NCBI GenBank assembly: GCA_030589175.1
Contig: JAUUWJ010000029.1
Location: forward strand, 1-7,648
Length of the DNA: 7,648 nucleotides
Direction of reading: 5' to 3'
Origin: Actinomycetes bacterium
GTDB taxonomy: Bacteria > Actinomycetota > Aquicultoria > SURF-47 > JAUUWJ01
Shown: positions 1 through 6,365 of the stretch, in pieces
Numbering within the stretch: position 1 is the stretch's first letter
How the letters are laid out: the number at the start of each line of letters is the position of its first letter
Notes under the pieces: generated by a model
Databases searched by the model: none
What the model was told of the DNA's origin: nothing
The model's input: only the letters and a program-made list of their open reading frames with translations
Translations under genes and position numbers: made by a program

Positions 1-1082
1 TCTTGTTTACTTACAAAGTGATAAAGCATAACTTTTGCTACGGCCAATAACGGGATAGCTAAGATCATTCCTATAATGCCAAAAAGAGAACCGCCTATAA
101 ACAAAGCAAACACGATTAAGACAGGATGTAAATTAACCTGGCGTCTCATTATCTGAGGTGAAATAATCGCACTATCTAACTGTTGAATTGAGAACATCCC
201 TGCTACTACAGCAACAATTTTCCAAACCGGAACGATTACTGTCCCTCCGGCAACAGCAGCAACTAAAGCTGCAATCGCTCCACCTAGCACCGGTCCTAAA
301 TACGGAATAATATTCAATAAGCCCGAAATCATGCCTAAAACAAACGGAAAATCAACTTGAATAAACCATAACCAAATGCTTACCAATAACCCGACAATGA
401 GCGATACCATCAGCTGCCCCTTTAAAAAACCGGCTAGTACCAGATTTGCCTTGTTTATTAGCGTTAAGACTTCGTCGCGATAATTTTTTGGGATCAGATC
501 GCTTACCGTCTCTTTGATAATAGGCAAGTCCTTAAGAATATAGAAAGCCAGTATCGGTGCGAGGATTAAGTTAAGCAGCCCACTGAAAAGTCCAAAAGTA
601 GCGCCGGGAAGTCTTTTTATTATGTTTAAGCCTATTTCTTGCGCTCTAGTAGAAAAACTGGCAAAAAGCTTGTCGATATTAGAGTATCTTCCCCCTAATC
701 GTTCGTTTACCAGCTCTTGTAAATTACCGGCATATTTTTGAATAGCCGGAACGTATTTTTCTGTTAAGTCACCTGCAAACAACACAAACTGTTTCGTGAT
801 AACAGGAATAAAATACCAGAATAATAAAGCTACTAAAGCAACCACTACCAAGTAAGTCATTACAACCGATAAGCCCCGAGGAACTCCCTTTTGGTGAAGC
901 TTCTCAACAGCCGGTCTCAAAAGATAAACTAAAACGGTTGTATATAAAACTAGAGGTAAGACAACTTTTATTTGCCTTAGAATTATTACGCTGATCCAAA
1001 GAACAATAAATACTCCGACTATAGCCCAGGAGGCAATAGCGACATTTTTCCATTTATTAGTTCCATTACTAGAGCTTTTCAT
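1..1082 (-). CDS. AI-2E family (PerM/UPF0118) membrane transporter, 3' end beyond window
   Basis: Open frame from the ATG at 1082 running off the left edge: 360 codons with no stop, so the C-terminus is missing but most of the usual 340-400 residues are present. The N-terminus has a hydrophobic pair at about residues 14-35 and 38-57, then a third segment near 72-95. A soluble, charged stretch (about 100-150) follows, then a series of hydrophobic helices. The family signature is visible as PYLGPVLGG near residue 259 and SPQIMRRQVNLHPV near 307, followed by a Gly-rich final helix. These are hallmarks of the AI-2E/PerM permease family of polytopic inner-membrane proteins. Members have been linked to autoinducer-2 export and Na+/H+ exchange, so the substrate here cannot be predicted. 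No Shine-Dalgarno precedes the ATG; a strong promoter ends 8 nt upstream. Family call is firm; function is open. Confidence 0.93.
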   Translation of the reverse strand, partial: MKSSSNGTNKWKNVAIASWAIVGVFIVLWISVIILRQIKVVLPLVLYTTVLVYLLRPAVEKLHQKGVPRGLSVVMTYLVVVALVALLFWYFIPVITKQFVLFAGDLTEKYVPAIQKYAGNLQELVNERLGGRYSNIDKLFASFSTRAQEIGLNIIKRLPGATFGLFSGLLNLILAPILAFYILKDLPIIKETVSDLIPKNYRDEVLTLINKANLVLAGFLKGQLMVSLIVGLLVSIWLWFIQVDFPFVLGMISGLLNIIPYLGPVLGGAIAALVAAVAGGTVIVPVWKIVAVVAGMFSIQQLDSAIISPQIMRRQVNLHPVLIVFALFIGGSLFGIIGMILAIPLLAVAKVMLYHFVSKQ

Positions 1083-1090
1083 TGCTATTA

Positions 1091-1120
1091 ATTATACTAA
1101 AACCCTGTCTGTGTTGTTAA
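1091..1120 (-). promoter_or_regulatory. Promoter of the AI-2E permease gene, probably giving a leaderless mRNA
   Basis: On the minus strand a TTAACA -35 (1115-1120, 5 of 6 consensus) and a perfect TATAAT -10 (1091-1096) are separated by 18 nt. The -10 ends 8 nt before the ATG at 1082, so transcription should begin within a base or two of the start codon. No ribosome site is present, which fits. The -35 overlaps a small inverted repeat, TTGTT-AA-AACAA on the plus strand (1114-1125), which might be an operator. Confidence 0.68.
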
Positions 1121-1189
1121 AACAATAAGGCTAATTATTGAGGGGCAAATTTTGAAGCTTTTTTGTATGTTTTTTAAGCCGATTGAGAG

Positions 1190-1417
1190 CTATTTTTCTT
1201 TAGAATTTGAACTTTCTTCTTTAACTCCTGCAACTTCTTTTTCCAGCTCCATCTCTTTTCTTGCCACCTCGTCTCGTCCTTCGTTTATCGCTTTTTCCAA
1301 TGAATACTTATAATCTTTTAGACTTTGGGATAAATATTTTCTGATATCTTCTCTGCTAACCAAAAATCCTGCTAAGCCGGCTAACGTCATCATAAGACAT
1401 TTCGTTCTCCATCGCAT
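1190..1417 (-). CDS. Small YtxH-like membrane-anchored protein, 75 aa
   Basis: The product has a short hydrophobic, Gly/Ala-rich segment (about residues 7-20, MTLAGLAGFLV), then a positively and negatively charged helical region to the C-terminus (residues 21-75) with Lys/Glu-rich heptad-like spacing. This resembles YtxH-type small envelope proteins: one N-terminal membrane segment plus a cytoplasmic amphipathic helix. Such proteins often sit beside DUF948 genes, as here. The ATG overlaps the upstream stop in a TAATG junction (1415-1419), so translation is probably coupled. Met9 or Met10 are alternative starts; a GGAG at 1407-1410 is 12-15 nt upstream of them, which is too far to prefer. No terminator is visible before the next promoter. 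The gene is probably real because of its coupling and composition; the family call is tentative and the function unknown. Confidence 0.68.
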   Translation of the reverse strand: MRWRTKCLMMTLAGLAGFLVSREDIRKYLSQSLKDYKYSLEKAINEGRDEVARKEMELEKEVAGVKEESSNSKEK

Positions 1418-1752
1418 TACTTTCGCCTTCTTAAAGAATCAAAAGCTCTTTTTATGCCCGCTCCCATACTTACAATTTTTATAAGCGGTGAAGAGATCGC
1501 TTCCTGAGCTATTTTGGTCGTCGTGTTAACTTTTTCAACTACTTGTTCGCCTGCTTTTATAATATCATCAACTCTGGCTAGTTCTTGATTGACTTCTTCC
1601 AATGCTTTCTCGACTTGGCGCATAATAGGAGTTACTTCATCCTTTACCTTTCCTAAAATACCGAAAAGTTGCCACAAGACCATGCATATAAATACGGCAA
1701 CTGCTACAGCAGCAACCGTCAAAATTATCCATAAAATCAAACTAGCGCTCAT
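1417..1752 (-). CDS. DUF948 domain-containing protein, 111 aa
   Basis: Residues 4-32 form one long hydrophobic membrane helix. Residues 35-85 are a charged helical/coiled-coil segment (VEKALEEVNQELARVDDI). The end carries SSPLIKIVSMGAGIKRAF, closely resembling the conserved C-terminal part of DUF948 proteins (a serine-proline, a short hydrophobic run, then G-x-[KR]-[RK]-A), and a basic tail. Members are small single-span proteins of unknown function found in Firmicutes and Actinobacteria. A GGAGG (1756-1760) precedes the ATG with only 3 nt spacing; GAGGAG read further in shortens it more, so initiation may be modest. A perfect 14-nt palindrome lies just upstream. The gene shares TAATG with the YtxH-like gene, forming a two-gene unit. 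Family assignment is reasonably sure; role unknown. Confidence 0.85.
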   Translation of the reverse strand: MSASLILWIILTVAAVAVAVFICMVLWQLFGILGKVKDEVTPIMRQVEKALEEVNQELARVDDIIKAGEQVVEKVNTTTKIAQEAISSPLIKIVSMGAGIKRAFDSLRRRK

Positions 1753-1761
1753 ACTCCTCCA

Positions 1762-1775
1762 AACAAATATTTGTT
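1762..1775. promoter_or_regulatory. Perfect 14-nt palindrome before the DUF948 gene, possible operator
   Basis: AACAAATATTTGTT is its own reverse complement and ends 1 nt before the GGAGG ribosome site (1756-1760) of the DUF948 gene. A repressor dimer site or an mRNA hairpin that would occlude the ribosome site is possible. It is AT-rich, so chance cannot be excluded. I could not place a convincing promoter in 1776-1836, although TATATT and TATTAT -10-like hexamers occur there. Confidence 0.35.
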
Positions 1776-1819
1776 AAATCAGCAAACTACCTCTAGTTTT
1801 CTTACTCCTAATATACCCT

Positions 1820-1875
1820 AAAAATAAAAATATAATAGCTAAGAGATACTGTTATCAGTTGCTTTTGGCTTAGCT
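1820..1875 (-). terminator. Weak candidate terminator after the lipoprotein gene
   Basis: On the minus strand AGCTAAG (plus 1869-1875, overlapping the lipoprotein stop codon) pairs perfectly with CTTAGCT (plus 1837-1843). A nested GATA/TATC stem with loop ACAG lies inside. The stem is followed by ATTATATTTTTATTTTT in the RNA sense. The long interior loop and interrupted T-run make it weaker than a standard intrinsic terminator. Confidence 0.4.
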
Positions 1876-2487
1876 TTGATTATTGGCGGGGCTTTTATCT
1901 TTAAATACGGTGTTATATAAAGCGTGTTCAAAATAACCGGTTTCCGTGAATCCGCTATCTTCGAAAACAATATTTTTATCACCGTCGATTATTGTAATAC
2001 TCGGCATATACTTAATGCTAAGACCGGTCGTCAATCGGCCAACTGCAGGCGATGTATTCTCGCCTATTTCATAACTTAGATATTTGATGTGACTGGCATA
2101 GTCCGGAACTTCTACAACTTCTTCAACTTTATTTTGTACTTTATTGCTTATCGCATCAGTTGTATCATAAAATGCCACAACGACTATAAAGCTATTATCC
2201 ACTGCGTTTTCGAATTCGCTGGGTAAACTATTCTTACTGTATTCTAACTTTCGCGGTATAACATTTTTGGAAGAACTGCTAGATTTACTTTTCGAACTGC
2301 TTTCAGAAGTACTTGAAGAGTCAGCTCCCGATTTTGTTGAAGAATTAGCTGTTTGGTTACTAACTCCGGCAGAAGCTTTGCCGCGAGCTTTATTTTGGCT
2401 GCTATTACTGGAAGTCTCAGACGTACAGCCTACAACCAATATTATGACAAGTGCTGTGATTAGTAGTGCAATTGCTATCTTTTTCAT
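1870..2487 (-). CDS. Lipoprotein with Ser-rich linker and cysteine-less thioredoxin-like domain, 205 aa
   Basis: An N-terminal KK plus hydrophobic stretch (residues 4-19) ends in the lipobox V18-V19-G20-C21, so the protein should be lipid-anchored outside the membrane. Residues 22-74 are a low-complexity Ser/Thr/Lys/Asn linker, serine-rich especially at 57-73. Residues about 80-195 look like a thioredoxin fold: strand FIVVVAFYD (100-108), a following helix, then YMPSITIIDGDKNIVFEDSG (160-179), matching the Trx cis-proline segment (Pro162) and the last two strands, and a terminal helix. The region where WCxxC would stand reads YDTTDAIS (107-114). The only cysteine in the protein is the lipobox residue, so it cannot act as a thiol oxidoreductase by the normal mechanism. 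A binding, chaperone-like or decoy role is an inference. The gene has its own promoter. Lipoprotein call strong; Trx-like call moderate. Confidence 0.85.
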   Translation of the reverse strand: MKKIAIALLITALVIILVVGCTSETSSNSSQNKARGKASAGVSNQTANSSTKSGADSSSTSESSSKSKSSSSSKNVIPRKLEYSKNSLPSEFENAVDNSFIVVVAFYDTTDAISNKVQNKVEEVVEVPDYASHIKYLSYEIGENTSPAVGRLTTGLSIKYMPSITIIDGDKNIVFEDSGFTETGYFEHALYNTVFKDKSPANNQS

Positions 2488-2511
2488 ATTAATTTATCTT
2501 TTACATGCTAA

Positions 2512-2541
2512 ATTTTATCAGTTCTAGCTCGCACTTTGCAA
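2512..2541 (-). promoter_or_regulatory. Extended -10 promoter of the lipoprotein gene
   Basis: On the minus strand TTGCAA (2536-2541) is followed after 18 nt by TAAAAT (2512-2517), with an extended TG-A just before it (2518-2520). Predicted start is near 2505, giving a leader of about 18 nt before the ATG at 2487. The ribosome site in that leader is weak (AAAGA). The 10-mer TGATAAAATT is shared exactly with the element ahead of the hydrolase gene. Confidence 0.55.
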
Positions 2542-2635
2542 CAAACTACTTCTAGCTCAGTCTTAGGGTGTCTTTTTTTGTCTTTTTCGTCTTGCTTTTT
2601 GAGCTTTTTATTCTTAGCTTTCAGCTTTTCCTAGC
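2522..2635. repeat. Low-complexity pyrimidine-rich tract with partly 7-nt phased short repeats
   Basis: The 9-mer TTCTAGCTC occurs at 2522-2530 and again at 2550-2558, exactly 28 nt (four heptads) apart. From 2571 to 2630 the plus strand is mostly T and C, with AGCTTT-like motifs at 2602, 2616 and 2623 (steps of 14 and 7 nt). The T-runs are on the plus strand and no stable hairpin precedes them, so they do not make a terminator for the minus-strand aspS transcript. No open frame of note lies here. The tract sits between the lipoprotein promoter and the aspS heptamer array and may be a decayed extension of that array. Confidence 0.4.
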
Positions 2636-2638
2636 ATT

Positions 2639-2673
2639 ACGAACAACGAACCACGAACTACAAACTACGTTCT
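2639..2673. repeat. Heptamer array A, abutting the aspS stop codon
   Basis: Five contiguous 7-nt units read ACGAACA, ACGAACC, ACGAACT, ACAAACT, ACGTTCT on the plus strand, degrading toward the aspS stop at 2675. In the transcript sense the array follows the stop codon almost immediately and contains TTCGTTGTTCGT. The 12-mer ACGAACAACGAA (2639-2650) recurs exactly at 6456-6467. It is not a CRISPR array: units are far too short and have no spacers. Confidence 0.72.
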
Positions 2674-2674
2674 C

Positions 2675-4423
2675 TTAATCGGTTTTTAAGTGCAGTTCCT
2701 TTAATTGCTTGGCCGAGATAGCATCTGGTGCTCCTGTCATCAAATCAGCTCCAGTTTGAGTCTTAGGAAAAGCAATAGTATCCCTGATAGTTTCAGAGCC
2801 GCTAAGCAACATAACCAGCCGGTCAAGGCCAAAGGCGATGCCTCCGTGGGGAGGAGCCCCGTATTTAAAAGCTTCCAGTAGAAAACCAAATTTTTTATCG
2901 GCTTCTTTTTTGGAAATACCTAAAGCCGAAAAAATTCGTTGTTGTAAAACCGAATCATAAATTCTTAGGGAGCCTCCTCCTACTTCAACACCATTAATTA
3001 CCATGTCATAAGCATGGGCTATCACTTTTAAAGGCTCGTCTTCGATTAACTTTATTGATCCTTTTTTTGGTAAAGCAAATGGATGATGATGACTTTTTAA
3101 ACGCTTCTCTTCTTCATCATAAATAAATAAGGGGAAATCTATTATAGTCAGGAATTTAAATCCTTCGCCTATCAGATTAAATTGTTTAGCTAGAATTGGC
3201 CTTAGCTGTCCCAAAATATCAAGATTGAGTTTCGTATCTCCTGCCGCAAGCAAAATAAGATCACCTTTTTTGGCGCTAGTTGCTTTAGTTAGACCCTTTA
3301 GCTCTTCATCACTAAGAAATTTAGCCACCGGTGACTTATATAAGGAGTCTTCTTTCACCAGCCAGAGTAAACCTTTTGCTCCCAATTCAACTGCTTTATC
3401 TACAATACCGTCGAGCTCGCTTCGGCTCAGTTGACCCCCACCTTCAACCTTCAACCCTTTAATGCTGCCTTTTTTAGCTACAGCCTGGCTAAACACTTTA
3501 AATTCGGAATTTCTAAAAACCTTGCTAACATCAAATATCTTCAAATCGTAGCGAACATCGGGTTTATCGCTGCCATACCTTTCGATAACTTCATCATATT
3601 TCATTTCTTCAAAAGAAGCTTTTACCCCGATAATTTCAAAGGTTTTTAGCATTAAGCTTTGAGCTAGCTTTATTATGTCCTCTTCAGTTATGAAAGCCAT
3701 TTCTATATCTATTTGAGTGTGTTCGGGCTGTCTGTCCGACCGCAGATCTTCGTCCCTAAACGCTCTCGCCAGTTGATAATAGCGCTCAAAACCACAAACC
3801 ATTAATATTTGCTTAAATAGTTGCGGGGATTGCGGCAGAGCATAAAAAGTATGGGGAGTTAAACGAGAGGGTACAAGGAAGTCTCTCGCTCCCTCCGGAG
3901 TACTTTTAGTTAAATAGGGCGTTTCAATCTCCCTAAAACCGTTCTCATCCAAGAAACCCCTTACTGTCTTTACTACTTTGTGGCGAAGCTCTAGAATGCC
4001 TTTCATTCTTTTTCTTCTCAAGTCGAGAAAGCGGTATTTCAAGCGTAATTTTTCGCTTACCTTATCTGCTTCACCAAGCTCAAAGGGAAGAGCTGCCGAT
4101 TTATTTAATACCTGCATTTCCTTGACTTCAATTTCAATATTGCCTGTTTTCAGTTGAGGGTTTTGTGTGCCCTTTGGCCTCTTTCTTACTTTGCCTTTAA
4201 CAGCTAACACATACTCACTTCTTACCTTTTGAGCAAGCTTGAAAGATTCTTTTTCTCCCGGATCAAAAACAACTTGAACAATACCGCTTCTGTCCCTTAT
4301 ATCCAGAAAAATCAAGCCGCCGTGGTCTCGCCTTTTGTTGACCCAACCGTTTATTATTACCTCTTTTCCAATCTCTTTTTCCGTTAACAAGCCTCCATAC
4401 TTGTTCCTAACTAAAAAATGCAA
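2675..4423 (-). CDS. aspS: Aspartyl-tRNA synthetase, bacterial type, probably non-discriminating
   Basis: Cytoplasmic class II synthetase that attaches Asp to tRNA. The 582 residues match the bacterial length. An N-terminal OB-fold anticodon-binding domain spans about 1-105; the catalytic core carries QSPQLFKQ (198-205), motif 2 FRDEDLRSDRQPEHTQID (222-239) and motif 3 GGIAFGLDRL (527-536). The intervening GAD insertion (about 285-420) distinguishes bacterial from archaeal/eukaryotic AspRS. The OB-fold has His34 in RRDHGG and Gly85 in RPKG, the residues that in Pseudomonas-type enzymes go with charging both tRNA-Asp and tRNA-Asn. If so, Asn-tRNA would be made by GatCAB amidation; that is inference. 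The start is TTG at 4423, with AGGAGG upstream; no ATG/GTG nearby fits the family N-terminus (HFLVRNKYGG). It lies 14 nt after hisS, in one unit with it. Confidence 0.98.
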   Translation of the reverse strand: MHFLVRNKYGGLLTEKEIGKEVIINGWVNKRRDHGGLIFLDIRDRSGIVQVVFDPGEKESFKLAQKVRSEYVLAVKGKVRKRPKGTQNPQLKTGNIEIEVKEMQVLNKSAALPFELGEADKVSEKLRLKYRFLDLRRKRMKGILELRHKVVKTVRGFLDENGFREIETPYLTKSTPEGARDFLVPSRLTPHTFYALPQSPQLFKQILMVCGFERYYQLARAFRDEDLRSDRQPEHTQIDIEMAFITEEDIIKLAQSLMLKTFEIIGVKASFEEMKYDEVIERYGSDKPDVRYDLKIFDVSKVFRNSEFKVFSQAVAKKGSIKGLKVEGGGQLSRSELDGIVDKAVELGAKGLLWLVKEDSLYKSPVAKFLSDEELKGLTKATSAKKGDLILLAAGDTKLNLDILGQLRPILAKQFNLIGEGFKFLTIIDFPLFIYDEEEKRLKSHHHPFALPKKGSIKLIEDEPLKVIAHAYDMVINGVEVGGGSLRIYDSVLQQRIFSALGISKKEADKKFGFLLEAFKYGAPPHGGIAFGLDRLVMLLSGSETIRDTIAFPKTQTGADLMTGAPDAISAKQLKELHLKTD

Positions 4424-4426
4424 AAC

Positions 4427-4432
4427 CCTCCT
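4427..4432 (-). promoter_or_regulatory. aspS ribosome binding site selecting a TTG start
   Basis: A full AGGAGG lies in the 14-nt gap between hisS and aspS, 3 nt before the TTG at 4423. The spacing is short, but no other in-frame start codon is nearby and the N-terminal residues encoded from TTG align with the family, so it decides the start. Confidence 0.7.
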
Positions 4433-4437
4433 ATTTC

Positions 4438-5700
4438 TTACTTATTGTCCTTGAATTTATTTACAACTTCTTCTATCGTTAGTTTTTCCTGCTTGGCGCT
4501 TTCTAGGTCCTTAAACGTATATTTGCCGCTTTTGATCTCTTCTTCCCCGACAATCAAGGCGGTATTTGCATTTAGCTTGTCAGCTAATTTCAGCTGCGAT
4601 TTTAGTTTTCTGCTGTCAAAAGCCATTGAAACTCTTAAATGTTTCTCCCTTAACATCGCACTTATTCTAAGCGCATCGCTTTTTTGAGCTTCCTCAACCC
4701 AAGCAACGAAAACATCTGGCTCGGGTTCGGTAAACACTGTTATATTCTGATTTTCAAAAGCAAGCATTATCCTTTCTGTGCCAAAAGCAAAACCGATTGC
4801 CGGCTCATCGGGCCCTCCGTAATCTTTGATCAGATAATCATATCTTCCGCCGCCAGCTATTGCATCTTGGCTTCCCAGTGATGACAAAGTTATCTCAAAA
4901 GCGGTCCTTGTATAGTAATCAAAACCCCTTACCAGGTGGGGATCAATTACAAACTCGACATTTAAAGTTTTTAAATATATTTTTACCTTTTCAAAGTGCT
5001 CCTTATCTTCTTCACAAATGTAATCAGATATTTTTGGTGCTTCGCTAAGCACTTTCTGGCATTCCTTTTGCTTGCAATCAAAGACTCTAAGCGGATTTTG
5101 CTCAATTCTTTGGGAGCACGTCTTACAAAAAAGAGCTTCTTTTTCGCTTAAGAATTTTTTTAATACTTTAATGTATCCTGGGCGACAGTTGCGACACCCC
5201 ATGCTATTAATTATTAATTTCAAATCTTTGACTGCTAAAGAGTTTAAGAAATTTAGGCAAAGCTCTATTACTTCGGCATCTAACGCAGGGTCAGGTGAGC
5301 CAATAGCTTCGGCACCTATTTGCCAAAATTCCCGATATCTTCCCGCTTGCGGTCTTTCATAGCGAAACATTTGACTGACATAGATAAGTTTTACCGGTTT
5401 TGGCAGCTCGCCAAGATTATTTTCAATATAAGCTCTAACAACTGAAGCAGTTCCTTCCGGTCTTAAGGCAAGGTCACGACCTCCTTTGTCTTTAAACTCA
5501 TACATTTCCTTCTGGATAATATCGGTTGATTCACCGACACTTCGTTTGAAAAGCTCACTGTTTTCAAAAGTAGGAGTAATAATCAAGCGATAGCCGTAAT
5601 TTTCGAAAAAACTAACGGCGCTTTCGTTGATAAAATGCAACAGCTCTGCTCTTTCCGGTAAAAAATCTTGCGTTCCCCTTACTCTAGTATATTTACTCAT
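4438..5700 (-). CDS. hisS: Histidyl-tRNA synthetase
   Basis: Cytoplasmic class II enzyme that charges tRNA-His, 420 residues, the normal bacterial length. RGTQDFLP (8-15) begins the catalytic core; RPEGT (80-84) and motif 2 FRYERPQAGRYREFWQIGAE (112-131) follow. The histidine-binding loops are LVRGFDYYTRTAFE (256-269, with Arg258 as the catalytic arginine of the RG[LF]DYY motif) and AGGGRYD (282-288). Motif 3 is IGFAFGTER (302-310). The C-terminal anticodon-binding domain runs from about 327 to 415. The insertion domain holds a cysteine cluster, C169/C172, C192/C195, C209 and C214, a pattern seen in one HisRS subgroup and suggestive of metal binding. The ATG overlaps the hydrolase stop as ATGA; GGAG at 5711-5714 is the likely ribosome site, 10 nt upstream. 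No T-box leader is present. Confidence 0.98.
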   Translation of the reverse strand: MSKYTRVRGTQDFLPERAELLHFINESAVSFFENYGYRLIITPTFENSELFKRSVGESTDIIQKEMYEFKDKGGRDLALRPEGTASVVRAYIENNLGELPKPVKLIYVSQMFRYERPQAGRYREFWQIGAEAIGSPDPALDAEVIELCLNFLNSLAVKDLKLIINSMGCRNCRPGYIKVLKKFLSEKEALFCKTCSQRIEQNPLRVFDCKQKECQKVLSEAPKISDYICEEDKEHFEKVKIYLKTLNVEFVIDPHLVRGFDYYTRTAFEITLSSLGSQDAIAGGGRYDYLIKDYGGPDEPAIGFAFGTERIMLAFENQNITVFTEPEPDVFVAWVEEAQKSDALRISAMLREKHLRVSMAFDSRKLKSQLKLADKLNANTALIVGEEEIKSGKYTFKDLESAKQEKLTIEEVVNKFKDNK

Positions 5701-6311
5701 AAATTAAGTTCTCCGAGAAATGGATTTTCCGCCACCTCTTCGCTAATTTTGGTGCTAGGACCATGGCCGGGGTAAACAGCTATCTCTTTGTCCATTTTCA
5801 TTACTCTTTGTAAAGACTTGATCATATCTTCGGGTGACGAACCCTCCAAATCAGTACGACCAATCGATTGTTTAAATAATAAATCTCCGCAGAACAAATT
5901 TCCAGCGACTAAAAAACTCACCGAACCTTTCGTATGCCCCGGTGTATGCATAACCAGTATTTTCTCATCATCAAATTCAAGTTCCTGCCCTTCGGCTAAA
6001 TCGACTGTTTTATAATTTTTCTCAAGCATAAGTTCGGGAAGAAGACTTAATTGACTGGTAAGCAAATAAACGTCTTCCGGATGAATATGAATAGCCTTAT
6101 TAGCAAAATTGGAAAGTTCATCATTAGCTAATACGTGATCGTGATGTCCATGAGTGTTCAAAATAAATTTTGGTTTTAGCGACTCCTTTTCAAGCTCCCC
6201 TATTATAAGTTCAGCATCGCCACCGGGATCAATTACTACTGCTTCTTTCTTATTTGAGAGAATATAGCAATTCGTCTCAAGCGGCCCTACTTTCAAAGTT
6301 TTTATGTCCAA
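5697..6311 (-). CDS. Metallo-beta-lactamase-fold hydrolase, glyoxalase II-like (YcbL type)
   Basis: A 204-residue single-domain hydrolase when started at the TTG at 6311. Metal ligands are all visible: H54-x-H56-x-D58-H59 (THGHHDH), H126 (TPGHT), D143 (FCGDLLF) and H183 (YPGHGP), the binuclear zinc/iron site of glyoxalase II-like thioester hydrolases. The N-terminus LKVGPLETNCYIL is typical of the YcbL-type family. The true substrate is unknown; hydroxyacylglutathione or another thioester is possible. Start: an ATG at 6323 would add four residues, but the TTG has GGAGG 5 nt upstream and gives the usual family N-terminus, so I prefer it. The stop overlaps the hisS ATG (ATGA), implying coupled translation; hydrolase-hisS-aspS is a recurrent bacterial gene order. 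Confidence 0.93.
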   Translation of the reverse strand: MDIKTLKVGPLETNCYILSNKKEAVVIDPGGDAELIIGELEKESLKPKFILNTHGHHDHVLANDELSNFANKAIHIHPEDVYLLTSQLSLLPELMLEKNYKTVDLAEGQELEFDDEKILVMHTPGHTKGSVSFLVAGNLFCGDLLFKQSIGRTDLEGSSPEDMIKSLQRVMKMDKEIAVYPGHGPSTKISEEVAENPFLGELNL

Positions 6312-6316
6312 GCCAG

Positions 6317-6321
6317 CCTCC
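6317..6321 (-). promoter_or_regulatory. Ribosome binding site favouring the TTG start of the hydrolase
   Basis: GGAGG at 6317-6321 lies 5 nt before the TTG at 6311. It overlaps the competing ATG at 6323, which has only a weak GGA 5 nt ahead of it. Both starts are in frame. Confidence 0.6.
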
Positions 6322-6330
6322 ATAAATTCC

Positions 6331-6365
6331 GTTATTCGTTGTTCGTTGATCGTTGTTCGTGAATT
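6331..6365. repeat. Heptamer array B, in the leader of the hydrolase-hisS-aspS unit
   Basis: Plus-strand units GTTATTC, GTTGTTC, GTTGATC, GTTGTTC, GTGAATT, each 7 nt. On the coding (minus) strand this is a run of GAACAAC-like units. ATTCGTTGTTCGTTG (6334-6348) is the exact inverse of 6454-6468 in array C. If transcription begins near 6356, most of the array is in the 5' leader of the mRNA. Confidence 0.72.

Noticed and set aside
1388..1393. Met9/Met10 as the start of the YtxH-like gene
   Set aside because: The only nearby GGAG is 12-15 nt away, while the upstream ATG has the coupled TAATG junction; kept only as an alternative.
1776..1836. A promoter for the DUF948 gene using TATATT or TATTAT as -10
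   Set aside because: No acceptable -35 lies 16-18 nt upstream of either, and the region is AT-rich enough to give such hexamers by chance.
2571..2635. Intrinsic terminator for aspS in the T-rich tract
   Set aside because: The T-runs are on the plus strand, so the aspS transcript would carry A-runs there, and no stable GC hairpin precedes them.
2639..2673. CRISPR array
   Set aside because: Units are 7 nt, contiguous and degenerate, with no spacers, leader or cas genes.
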